A stretch of DNA of 62,085 nucleotides, from NCBI GenBank assembly GCA_910578465.1, contig CAJTPW010000007.1:303-62387 (forward strand), read 5' to 3'. Position 1 is the first letter of the stretch. Every line of letters begins with the position of its first letter. Source of the DNA: an uncultured Vampirovibrio sp. (GTDB taxonomy: Bacteria; Cyanobacteriota; Vampirovibrionia; Gastranaerophilales; Gastranaerophilaceae). The notes below the pieces were generated by a model. The model was not told where the DNA came from, did no database searches, and saw nothing but the letters and a program-made list of their open reading frames with translations. A program made the position numbers and the translations under genes. Positions 34,334-43,074 of the stretch are shown piece by piece.

Positions 34334-35710
34334 TTAGTTATTTTCAGGCTTTTTTTCGTTTACAAAACTTGCCGTAATTGCAGCAAGAATAAGCATTAAA
34401 GCACCCACAAGGAAAGCATGTTCCCAATGGTTATTCAGCATGCCGTTATCTGCCGTAAACTTTGCCTTATCTATGTACCAGGCTAAAAGTGTGCATACAA
34501 GAACCTGCGGAGCTGCGATGAATATGTTGAAAATACCCATAACAGAGCCTTCCGTGCCTTCTTTAATATATTTTGAAAGCATTGCAAAAGGAAGAGCCAG
34601 TGTGCTTGCCCAGCCGATACCGGCAAGAGCCATAGCGCTCATCACGGAAGCCTTGTTGGGCAGAAACGCCATTAAAATATATGCAAGAGCCATGCTTGAT
34701 AATGCAATAATGTGAACGAATTTGTTCCCTCTTCTTTCGGCCCATTTACCGATTGGAATGGCAACAACGAAGCATACAAGGTTAAACACGGCAAAACAAA
34801 CTGATGAAAAATATTGTCCTGCAACCATTTCACTTGCATAAACATCTTTTACGTTTGCTGCTGCGTTTAAATCAGGTACTCCAAACACGGTATGTACGGC
34901 ATATTGCGTAAAGAAAATCATCATGCTCATAAGACCGATCCAGCTGAAGAACTGCATTGTGCAGATTTTTCCAACTTCAGGCGATATTTTAAAGAAATCT
35001 TTAACATTTTGAATAAATGAAGATTTTTCTTCTTTTTCAATGTTTTCTTTTGCGGCTTCTGCCTTTATTTTTCTTTCTTTAATAGTAAGACATGTCCAGG
35101 TCATAGCAAGGAAGAAAGCTAGTCCTGCCATCGTGAATTGAGCATTTACGGACATATCATATCCGAATGCAAACTTTAAGAACGGTGCCGTTCCTGCTGC
35201 GATAACGGAACCAAGGCCTATTGCAAAGCTCAGATATGAATTTGCAAGGGCGTGTTGTTCTTTTGGAATATTATCAGGGATAAGCGCTCTATACGGACCT
35301 TGCGCCGCATTTACACAGGCATCGATTATCCATATCATAATCGCTGCAATTAAAAGCCCGAGCCAAACAGGGGCACTTTCTCCGAAAAGTCCTGCAATAT
35401 CGCCGCTTCGAGGAAGCAGGAATAAGCCTATTGCAGCTAAAATTGCTCCTCCCATAAGGTATGGAATTCTTCTTCCAAAAGGTGTTTGCGTTACATCAGA
35501 AAGGGCGCCTATTATTGGCTGTACAACAATCCCTGTTACGGGGCCTGCAAGCCAGATAAGCCCGAAAATCAGAGGGCTTGCGCCGAGAGCTTCGGTTACG
35601 GGGCCTGAGAGAATTATTCTCATCTGCCAAGCAAATTGAAGCCCGAAAAATCCTAAACAAAAATTCAGAAGCTGTGCTGTCGTGAATTTTTTCATTTCTT
35701 CGTTTGCCAT
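34334..35710 (-). CDS. MFS sugar transporter of the SLC45/sucrose-symporter-like group
   Basis: This 458-residue carrier has about 12 membrane segments. The loop between helices 2 and 3 reads GALSDVTQTPFGRRIPYL, the family's GxxSDxxxxxxGRRRP pattern. The N-terminus (LLNFCLGFFGLQFAWQMRII) and the spacing match proton-coupled mono-/disaccharide symporters of this group. The central loop is Lys/Glu-rich. An AGGAGG ribosome site precedes the ATG, and a promoter with an inverted repeat lies upstream. The substrate cannot be specified; no sugar enzymes flank it. Confidence 0.9.
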   Translation of the reverse strand: MANEEMKKFTTAQLLNFCLGFFGLQFAWQMRIILSGPVTEALGASPLIFGLIWLAGPVTGIVVQPIIGALSDVTQTPFGRRIPYLMGGAILAAIGLFLLPRSGDIAGLFGESAPVWLGLLIAAIMIWIIDACVNAAQGPYRALIPDNIPKEQHALANSYLSFAIGLGSVIAAGTAPFLKFAFGYDMSVNAQFTMAGLAFFLAMTWTCLTIKERKIKAEAAKENIEKEEKSSFIQNVKDFFKISPEVGKICTMQFFSWIGLMSMMIFFTQYAVHTVFGVPDLNAAANVKDVYASEMVAGQYFSSVCFAVFNLVCFVVAIPIGKWAERRGNKFVHIIALSSMALAYILMAFLPNKASVMSAMALAGIGWASTLALPFAMLSKYIKEGTEGSVMGIFNIFIAAPQVLVCTLLAWYIDKAKFTADNGMLNNHWEHAFLVGALMLILAAITASFVNEKKPENN

Positions 35711-35729
35711 TAAATCCTCCTAACAAAAC

Positions 35730-35759
35730 ATTGTACTTATTGTACATTAAATTGTGCAA
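35730..35759 (-). promoter_or_regulatory. Promoter of the MFS sugar transporter with inverted repeat
   Basis: On the minus strand TTGCAC (35759-35754), 18 bases and TACAAT (35735-35730) form a sigma-70-like promoter. TGTAC/GTACA (35732-35736, 35742-35746) overlaps the -10 box and may bind a repressor. Confidence 0.5.
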
Positions 35760-35805
35760 AAAGTCATATTGTTCACATAGTTCTAAGGAGCTGTTAAATT
35801 TTATA

Positions 35806-38160
35806 TTATCCTTCCAATTGGCTTTTCATAGTCCAGATACCGCAAGGGCAGACCCCTGCGCAAATGCCGCAACCGATACATTTTTTCTCATCCGAAACAT
35901 ATGCAAATGCGGTTGTACCGTCAGGGTTTGTAAATTCTACCCTCTCGATTGCACCCCTCGGGCAGGATGTGAGGCACATTTTACAATCACGGCAACCCGC
36001 ACAGCTTAAACACCTGTCCTTTTCATCCAGTGTATCCATAGCGCAGATTTCACTTTTTCTTAAAGTTTTATAATATGCGTCTTTTACTTCGTGCGGTTGA
36101 ATTTTGTTTGTACTTGCTTCAACTCTTAGCGGTTTTCCTTCCAAAAATCTGTTTATATTAAGCGCAGCGCCTCTGCCCTGACCTATGCCGTCACAGAAAA
36201 GCCCCTGCCTGATTGAATCTCCCGCAAAGAAAACATTTGCCGCTTTTATACTCTGGTTGAATTCATTTAAAAGAGGCTGTTTACGCTCGTTTAAGTATCC
36301 TTCATCCATAAAGCTTAAATCCGTTCTATCACCGATTGCAATAATGACGCTGTCTGCCTTTAAAAGCCTTCCGTCCGTTAAATAGACGCCTTCTTTGGTT
36401 ACTTTTTCACTGAAACAGGGGTACATAATCTTTGCCCCGAGTGCTTTTGCTGCTTCAAGCTCTTTTTCAAAGGCGGCAGGTTTTTGAATATCAATTGCGG
36501 TGACCTGTTTTGCGCCGACCTTATATGCCCCTAAAACTACATCCATAGCGGCATTTCCGGCACCTATTACAACAACGTTATCACCAACGGAGAATTTATT
36601 TCCTCTGTTAATTTCCTTTAGAAAATCAAGCCCTTTTATAATCCTTTCTTTACCCTCAATCGGTATTACAAAAGGATTCTGAGCTCCGACCGCAACAATA
36701 ACCGCATCGTAATCATCCGTGATGCGCTCAAATTCATCCTTATCAATGTTGTATGATGTATGTATCTTTCCGTTTGAATCTTCGATTGCGCTCTTTAAAA
36801 TTTCAAGCTCAATATTTAAAATATCCTGATTGAGTCTTTCTTCAGGAATAACCTGTCTTAATTTTCCGCCGATTTCAACATCTTTTTCAAAGATTTCAAT
36901 TCTGTATCCCAAACGAAGCAATTGCCAAGCGGCAGAAAGCCCTGAAACGCCTCCGCCTATTATCGCAACTGTTTTATCTCTGGTTTGCTTAAATTCGCCA
37001 AGGTCAATATTTTCAAAAGATTTAACGCCAAGCTCCGCTACTTTAATCTGTTCATCCACAGCGCGCCTTGAGCAAGCCTGCATACAAAGGTTCGGGCAAA
37101 CCTGTCCGCAAACGGACCCAGGGAACGGCGAATATTTATATATTAAATTAAGAGCCTCGAATTGTTTTCCCTCCCTTAAAAGCGCAATGCGTTTTTGAGT
37201 CGGGATTGAAACGGGGCAGTCAAATTCGCAGGGAGGTGTTTTTGTATTATTGTCCCAGCTTGGAATTTTGAGCCTGTTTTCGCCCGTATTTATAAGCCCT
37301 GTTATTTCATTTTCGGAACCGAAAAATTCAGAGAATATGCCGTCTTTTACCCATCTTTGCTTTCTAAATTCCGTGATTGAAAGCTCGGGCACAAATTTTT
37401 TCTTATCATAAGGCTTAGCAAGGATTTTTTGCCATTTTGAAAAATCAGTTAGTTCATCATATATTTCAGGCTTTTCGATTTCGGCTAAAAACCTCTTCAA
37501 GCCTGATGTTAAAAAGCTTTTATCTTCTTCATTCAACGGGTAAATATCAACATCTGCCGTGAGTCCTTCGACATTTCCTCTGACATACACCGTTCCGCCT
37601 ACCATACCGCAGCAGGAGCGGTTTGAAAGTACGGACTTTAAATCTTCACAGCCGTATCCGCAGACAACGGCCTTTCCTCCGCCCATAAATTCGAAACTGA
37701 ATGAGCCTGTATTCTTTAATACCCAGAATTCAGGTTCTTCAAATTTGGGGTCATGCTTCATTAAAGCGCCCGAACGTGTACCGACACGACCTGCAACATA
37801 AATTTTTCCGCCTGCGCAGCAGTGTGCGGTTGTGTCTCCTCCGTCTCCAAGAACCACAATTTCGGCTCCTGCATTCAGCCAGCCTACATCCGCGGGAGCA
37901 GAGCCGTGAACGATAATTTTTGTGCCGCTCATTCCCATAGAACCGACCCTTTGCCCGGGGTTTGTTATATGAAATACGAGCGGAATGTTGTCTCCGTCCT
38001 TATTTTTAATCCAGAGGGGGCCGCCTATATCGTGCTGACCTGAAGCGAGGATTTTAAATTCATTAAACCCGAGGTTGATTTTCTCCTGAACCATATCCAG
38101 AAGTTCTCTTGTGGAGAGCCTTTTATCGTCCTGTAAACTGTCAATTATGGTTACGTTCAT
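35806..38160 (-). CDS. Fused glutamate synthase subunit: GXGXG domain + GltD-like oxidoreductase + ferredoxin
   Basis: This 784-residue protein has three parts. Residues 1-230 form the GXGXG beta-helix domain normally at the C-terminus of the large GltB subunit (GTKIIVHGSAPADVGW, AGAEIVVLGDGGDTTAH). Residues about 310-700 are the GltD-like small subunit: N-terminal cysteine clusters for 4Fe-4S (CEFDCP, CGQVCPNLCMQACSR), the FAD loop IGGGVSGLSAAWQL and the NAD(P)H loop VIGAGNAAMDVVLG. Residues 717-784 hold further cysteine clusters like a 2x[4Fe-4S] ferredoxin (CAGCRDCKMCLTSCP, CIGCGICAGVCPCG). With the two genes upstream it should make glutamate from glutamine and 2-oxoglutarate, taking electrons from NAD(P)H and/or ferredoxin. 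The fusion of GXGXG with GltD is unusual compared with the standard GltB/GltD split. Confidence 0.9.
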   Translation of the reverse strand: MNVTIIDSLQDDKRLSTRELLDMVQEKINLGFNEFKILASGQHDIGGPLWIKNKDGDNIPLVFHITNPGQRVGSMGMSGTKIIVHGSAPADVGWLNAGAEIVVLGDGGDTTAHCCAGGKIYVAGRVGTRSGALMKHDPKFEEPEFWVLKNTGSFSFEFMGGGKAVVCGYGCEDLKSVLSNRSCCGMVGGTVYVRGNVEGLTADVDIYPLNEEDKSFLTSGLKRFLAEIEKPEIYDELTDFSKWQKILAKPYDKKKFVPELSITEFRKQRWVKDGIFSEFFGSENEITGLINTGENRLKIPSWDNNTKTPPCEFDCPVSIPTQKRIALLREGKQFEALNLIYKYSPFPGSVCGQVCPNLCMQACSRRAVDEQIKVAELGVKSFENIDLGEFKQTRDKTVAIIGGGVSGLSAAWQLLRLGYRIEIFEKDVEIGGKLRQVIPEERLNQDILNIELEILKSAIEDSNGKIHTSYNIDKDEFERITDDYDAVIVAVGAQNPFVIPIEGKERIIKGLDFLKEINRGNKFSVGDNVVVIGAGNAAMDVVLGAYKVGAKQVTAIDIQKPAAFEKELEAAKALGAKIMYPCFSEKVTKEGVYLTDGRLLKADSVIIAIGDRTDLSFMDEGYLNERKQPLLNEFNQSIKAANVFFAGDSIRQGLFCDGIGQGRGAALNINRFLEGKPLRVEASTNKIQPHEVKDAYYKTLRKSEICAMDTLDEKDRCLSCAGCRDCKMCLTSCPRGAIERVEFTNPDGTTAFAYVSDEKKCIGCGICAGVCPCGIWTMKSQLEG

Positions 38161-38231
38161 ATTTTTTTCCTAAGTTTTCTTTTTGAACATTCTTGTCCTG
38201 AAATTCAGGAGCTTGATTTAGCCGCTAAATC

Positions 38232-39875
38232 CTAGCAAACGTGCTGAATTCCAAGCCTGTCTGCCACATTTTTATCCACCGTGACAAGTGCGTCGGACCT
38301 TCCGACAGGAAGGCTGGAGTTGCCGATGGGCGCCATAAGCTTTTTCAATTCCGTGTGGGTTGCAAGGAAGTAATTTACGATATTCTGTGCAACCTTATCC
38401 ACATCAAGCCTTTTCATAAGTATCGGGTGCTGTGTGGTAAGTCCTGCGGGGCATAAGCCCGTATTGCAGGCGTTGCATTTACCCCAATCATTTCCGAGAC
38501 ACCCTGCAATTTGAAGCATTAAACGACCTGTAAATACGCCGTTTGCGCCGAGACATATCATCTTAAACGCATCTGCCGCAAGGTTTCCGTTCATACCTAA
38601 GCCTCCTGCTGCCCAGAGAGGTATCTGCCCCTGTTTTCCCTGATGTACTGCGGCATTATAACAATCGCGAAGACGGGAAACTATCGGGTGGCCCGTATGG
38701 TCAAGCGATGTTTCGTGTGCAGCTCCCGTGCCGCCTGCAATACCGTCTAAGAAAAAGCCGCCAACGATGTCATACGGGTCTCTTAAAAGATTGTTATACA
38801 CCGAAACGCTTGTAACGGAAGCTGCCACCTTGATTGCAACGGGCACTTTAAATTTAAAAGCAGCGTTCATTGAAAGGAACATCTTCTGAACGGATTCTTC
38901 AATCGAATAAAGCCCCTGATGATTAGGCGGAGAAAGTAAATCGGACTTTGGAACGCCTCTGATTTCCTGAATATGCTTTTCAACCTTTTTAGAGAGAAGA
39001 AGTCCGCCATCCCCCGGTTTTGCGCCCTGACCAATTTTAATTAAAATTCCTGCAGGGTCTTCAACCATATCAGGCATTGAATTTATAATCCTGTTCCAGC
39101 CGAAATGTCCTGAAGCTATCTGTAAAATCATATATTTTAAATACTTTGATTTCAAAAGCTTTTCAGGAACGCCGCCTTCCCCTGTGCACATACGGATAGG
39201 CAGGTTATGAACTTCGTTTAAATAGGCTACTGCTATACAAATAGCCTCCCAAAGCCTTGGAGACAGCGCCCCTATTGACATATCACCTATAATAATCGGG
39301 TAAATCCAGCGTGTTGAAGGAATTTTCTTATCAATCTTTAAATTTCCCGTCTCATCCACACTAAAAGGCAGATTTTCGGGTGGAAGCACCCGTCCGAAAG
39401 GCGCCAAAAGCTCAAAAGTATGGCGCAGAGCATCTAAAGAAGGGTCTGTCATTTGGGAAATTCTTCCGATTTTAATTTTATCAAGGGTTCTGCCCTCCGT
39501 GTGAAGGTTTGTTCTGCCGCCTCTTTTCGGGGATTCGGCATTCAGGGCTCTGTATTTAACATTTACTCTGTTTTTATCATTAAAAACAGGTTTTATCGCC
39601 TCATTCGGGCAAACCTTTGCGCAAAGTTCACACCCTACACAGTTTTTGGAATTGGTTACAATCTGTTTTATAACAGGGACGGTCGTTTCAGTGACTTCAG
39701 GCGTCGGGCAGTCTCCACGGGATACTACTTTTCTTCTTTTTTGAACATCGGCCTTAATTGCTCCCATCGTGCATACTGCAAGGCATTTACCGCACAGAGT
39801 GCATTTATCCTGATTATGTTCAATCTGCCATTTTAAATCAGATTTTGAAATACCTGTTATATCTACTGTTTCCAT
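38232..39875 (-). CDS. Glutamate synthase FMN/central domain with N-terminal ferredoxin
   Basis: This 547-residue protein begins with two 4Fe-4S clusters (CTLCGKCLAVC at 25-35, CVGCELCAKVC at 79-89), followed by the FMN-binding (beta/alpha)8 barrel of glutamate synthase. Barrel motifs: GDMSIGALSPRLWEA, IGQGAKPGDGGLL, SPPNHQGLYSIEE, FFLDGIAGGTGAAHETS, and the 3Fe-4S region CNACNTGLCPAGLTTQ. It lacks the amidotransferase and GXGXG domains, which are supplied by its neighbours, as in archaeal-type split synthases. It overlaps the amidotransferase gene by 13 bases and precedes 35806-38160 by 71 bases. Confidence 0.93.
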   Translation of the reverse strand: METVDITGISKSDLKWQIEHNQDKCTLCGKCLAVCTMGAIKADVQKRRKVVSRGDCPTPEVTETTVPVIKQIVTNSKNCVGCELCAKVCPNEAIKPVFNDKNRVNVKYRALNAESPKRGGRTNLHTEGRTLDKIKIGRISQMTDPSLDALRHTFELLAPFGRVLPPENLPFSVDETGNLKIDKKIPSTRWIYPIIIGDMSIGALSPRLWEAICIAVAYLNEVHNLPIRMCTGEGGVPEKLLKSKYLKYMILQIASGHFGWNRIINSMPDMVEDPAGILIKIGQGAKPGDGGLLLSKKVEKHIQEIRGVPKSDLLSPPNHQGLYSIEESVQKMFLSMNAAFKFKVPVAIKVAASVTSVSVYNNLLRDPYDIVGGFFLDGIAGGTGAAHETSLDHTGHPIVSRLRDCYNAAVHQGKQGQIPLWAAGGLGMNGNLAADAFKMICLGANGVFTGRLMLQIAGCLGNDWGKCNACNTGLCPAGLTTQHPILMKRLDVDKVAQNIVNYFLATHTELKKLMAPIGNSSLPVGRSDALVTVDKNVADRLGIQHVC

Positions 39876-40972
39876 CTTTCAATCCTTAAATTGTTATCAA
39901 TGATGACGGTTTCTCTTTCATCCGGGTATATGTCGCTTGTGGTGTCTCTGTTTGGCAGAACTTCGTTTATACCGCAGACCTCGCTTGTTACAATTACGGT
40001 TTTGTCGTCTCTTCCTATTACAACGGGGCGAAGTTTTTTGGAATCACAGGTTACAAGCATTGTACCGTCAGGAACCACGCCTATTATTGTATTCGGGCCG
40101 TTTATCTCTAAATGCGCAAGGGAAGCTTTTATACGAAGCAAAATTTCCCTGTCATCCCTTTTTAAAATTTCTTCGTATTCAAGGGGCGTAATTACGTGCT
40201 TATAATATTTTAAGGGCCATTTTAATATTTTATTTACATAATGGAGGGTGTATAAAAAGCATTGTGAATCTGATTCAAAGCCGATATAGCCCTTAAAAAG
40301 ATTTTTTTGAAAGAGCTTATTCTTTTCATAGAAAGTGTTTTCACCGTTTGCAAGAACCGTATACCCCTGTAAAAAGAACGGGTGTGCGGCATAGCGGACA
40401 ATGTCGTAATTTGTATTCTGGCGGCATTGAACTGTTATAATTTTAGAGACAAAATCGCTGTTTTCCTTGTCCAGATTGAAATAGGTCCCGATATCTTTAG
40501 GGTTTCCGATTTCTTTTAACATCAAAGTATCGGGCCAAAAAGAGTAAACATAGCCGTTATCGCCGTCTTCAAGGGCTTCTCTCAGTCTCAGCCTTGTTTC
40601 AAGCAATAATTCTTCTTTTTCCTCTTTTGTGGCGTATTTATACATTTTCGGGTAATTAAACACCTCGAAAACGTAGTTTGGCATTGGGCAAATATTCAGA
40701 TTTTTTGCGGTTTTATTGATATCGGGCGTCCACTGCATAAGTCTTACAAAGCCCGCCTGGTGCAGGATATCCTCGGCTATTCTTATTCCCATATCGGTGC
40801 AAGCCATTGAAAGTACGGGCAAATCCTTATAGGGCTCAAATATTCCGCCCAAATCCTGCATTACAAAAGCAAAACCCGAATTATCGTGGCCTTTTTGCTG
40901 AGAGCGCATCAGCTCAAGGGTTTTAGCCGGATGGAAATACTCGCTTGATTTAATTGCCCCGATACGGCACAT
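39863..40972 (-). CDS. Glutamate synthase glutaminase subunit (class II amidotransferase)
   Basis: This 369-residue Ntn-type glutamine amidotransferase releases ammonia from glutamine. I start at ATG 40972 so that the protein begins MCRIGAIKSSEYFHP: Met removal exposes Cys as the N-terminal nucleophile, and GAGTGAGGT lies just upstream. A longer frame up to 41023 would bury that cysteine. Typical features include KGHDNSGFAFVMQD, YAAHPFFLQGYTVLANGENTF-type residues and FVSKIITVQCRQNTNYD. It is the first gene of the three-gene glutamate synthase operon, and it divides the large GltB polypeptide at its domain boundaries. Confidence 0.92.
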   Translation of the reverse strand: MCRIGAIKSSEYFHPAKTLELMRSQQKGHDNSGFAFVMQDLGGIFEPYKDLPVLSMACTDMGIRIAEDILHQAGFVRLMQWTPDINKTAKNLNICPMPNYVFEVFNYPKMYKYATKEEKEELLLETRLRLREALEDGDNGYVYSFWPDTLMLKEIGNPKDIGTYFNLDKENSDFVSKIITVQCRQNTNYDIVRYAAHPFFLQGYTVLANGENTFYEKNKLFQKNLFKGYIGFESDSQCFLYTLHYVNKILKWPLKYYKHVITPLEYEEILKRDDREILLRIKASLAHLEINGPNTIIGVVPDGTMLVTCDSKKLRPVVIGRDDKTVIVTSEVCGINEVLPNRDTTSDIYPDERETVIIDNNLRIERWKQ

Positions 40973-41063
40973 ATTTACCTCACTCAATTTTTCAAAAACT
41001 GTCCGCAGAAACACTGCGCACAAAATAATCTACCATAAAAATTGTTTGTAGTAAAATTGATTT

Positions 41064-43073
41064 ATGAAATTTTTAGTGAATTTATTATTAATTACGGCTA
41101 TTTTTTTAAATATACCCGTATCCCTTGGGGCACAAGAGGTTACATCCGAAAGAGATATTATAAGAGTGGGGTTGTCAAATTCAGGATTTTCAACCTTTGA
41201 ATTTAGTGAAACTACAATAATTACAAGCGATATAAGCACACTTTCCGATATGTCAAACGGGGCGCAAATCAAAGATATTCCAAGAAATACAGAAATTTTG
41301 GCAAAAATGGTCGGAAACGTTTTTTTTATCATTATTAACGGTAAAGAAGTTGTTAAAAACGCCAAAGGCCCTATCCTCATTGTTTCTAACGGTAAGCTTG
41401 GGGTGAAAAATCTGAACAGGAAAGGAAACCCCGCATATTACAGAGGAATGATAGAGCTGCAGGCGGCGCACCCCGGGAATAAGGGAAAGTTCAATATAAT
41501 CAATGTTTTAGATACTCAAACTTACTTAAAAGGCGTCGTACCGAATGAAATGCCTGTATCATTCGGCTTAAATGCCCTGAAAGCGCAGGCTGTGGCTGCA
41601 AGAAACTATGCAAACAGGCCGCAAAATGTGTATAAAAACTATGATATTTGCGATTCTACCGCATGTCAGGTTTACTACGGTGCAAACAGCGAAAACCCTC
41701 TATCTGACAAGGCTGTAGAGGAAACACAGGGGATTTTTGCCCTCTATAACAAAGAGCCCGTACTGGCGCTGTATTCCTCCACAGGAGGAGGCATAACCGA
41801 AGACTATGAGTGTGTTTACGGTTCAGGAAACAGCAGATATAACCCGAAACCTTTTTTAAAATCCGTAAAAGACAACAATAGCGTAAAAATCCCAAAAACC
41901 GAAGAGGAGCTCAAAGAATTTTACACAAAAAATGTACCGTCATTTGACATGAAATCTCCAAAACATAGATGGGAAGTTAATTTTAGCCGTTTTGAGCTTG
42001 AAGAAATTTTAACAAAAACACTTCGCGAACAATCAGTCAAAGGCCTTGTCTATCCTATTTTTGGGGAAAATGATGAAGTTTGGGGGCTTGAAGATATCTG
42101 GGTTTCAAAAAGAGGCGATTCGGGCAAAGCAATAGAGGTTGAAATTCGTTCTATGGGCGGGACTTGGCGTGTTAAAAAAGAGCTTGGAATTCGCCGTGTG
42201 TTTAAAAAAGGAAAATCGATTTTGTGGTCGGGAAATTTTGTGGTTAAAAAAAATATGCCTCAAAATGTTTCTGAAAGCGGAGAGGAAAAAATTCTAAATC
42301 CTAAAACGGATGATATGTTATTAAATGATAAGAAAATACAAGAAAATAATCATAACTCGCTATATAACAAAGAAAACACAGGAACTGCAGGTATTTTAGA
42401 AAATAATGAGCCCAAAAAAGCAGAGCCTGAGGCTATTTTCACGTTTTTAAAACCTGAAAACAAAGAGCCTTCAATAGGAAACCCTGAAATTAAAGTTGAA
42501 GACGGGAAAAAGATTGTATATAAAAACAGGCTCGGAAGCCCGCTGCCTCTGGGCTTTACGTTTTTTGGCGCAGGATTTGGCCACGGTGTCGGGATGAGCC
42601 AATATGGAGCAGGGTATTTAGCCTCTCAGGGCGTGGGTTATGACGTAATTTTAAAACATTATTATACGGGAATTACGCTTGGGACAATGCCTAGAGAGGT
42701 TGCCTACAATAACTATAATCAAAATTATGTTCAAAATCTCTATGTTGACAATATAAATTCAACAACGGCAGGGGTTCTGGCAAACGGGATTTCCGAAAAT
42801 CCGCTTAAAGAAGAAATTACGGAGCTTTATAATGCTTCAAAGTCTTCTGCAAAGTATGTTTTAAATATTGATAATTCTAAAAACCCTGCAGAGATTGAAT
42901 TTTACATAAACGAGCTTCATTTTAACCAGTCTATGAAAGGGTTTTACGGCAAAATTTTAAAAATGGATATAACCAAATATTTAAAAAAAGGAAAAAATAC
43001 AATAACATTTATGCCTCTAAAGGCTGCTGACAAAGAAAAAACAACATCCTTCTGGGTTGAAATCGAGAAATAG
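41064..43073 (+). CDS. Secreted SpoIID/LytB-domain protein (long form)
   Basis: This 669-residue protein has a signal peptide at 1-23 (cleavage after LGA). The SpoIID core is split: the first part includes TYLKGVVPNEMPVSFG, with the likely catalytic Glu, and ALKAQAVAARNYA; the second part, more than 300 residues later, is GFGHGVGMSQYGAGYLASQG. The insertion between them (about residues 270-490) includes a Lys/Glu/Asn-rich low-complexity linker. The final 110 residues form a separate beta-rich domain (YVLNIDNSKNPAEIEFYINE). Probably a cell-wall hydrolase or its activator. It directly precedes murJ (one base gap), linking it to peptidoglycan assembly. Confidence 0.88.
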   Translation: MKFLVNLLLITAIFLNIPVSLGAQEVTSERDIIRVGLSNSGFSTFEFSETTIITSDISTLSDMSNGAQIKDIPRNTEILAKMVGNVFFIIINGKEVVKNAKGPILIVSNGKLGVKNLNRKGNPAYYRGMIELQAAHPGNKGKFNIINVLDTQTYLKGVVPNEMPVSFGLNALKAQAVAARNYANRPQNVYKNYDICDSTACQVYYGANSENPLSDKAVEETQGIFALYNKEPVLALYSSTGGGITEDYECVYGSGNSRYNPKPFLKSVKDNNSVKIPKTEEELKEFYTKNVPSFDMKSPKHRWEVNFSRFELEEILTKTLREQSVKGLVYPIFGENDEVWGLEDIWVSKRGDSGKAIEVEIRSMGGTWRVKKELGIRRVFKKGKSILWSGNFVVKKNMPQNVSESGEEKILNPKTDDMLLNDKKIQENNHNSLYNKENTGTAGILENNEPKKAEPEAIFTFLKPENKEPSIGNPEIKVEDGKKIVYKNRLGSPLPLGFTFFGAGFGHGVGMSQYGAGYLASQGVGYDVILKHYYTGITLGTMPREVAYNNYNQNYVQNLYVDNINSTTAGVLANGISENPLKEEITELYNASKSSAKYVLNIDNSKNPAEIEFYINELHFNQSMKGFYGKILKMDITKYLKKGKNTITFMPLKAADKEKTTSFWVEIEK

Positions 43074-43074
43074 T

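Noticed and set aside
31427..43073. Evidence for sporulation from two SpoIID genes
   Set aside because: SpoIID/LytB domains occur in many non-sporulating bacteria; no other sporulation gene is present.
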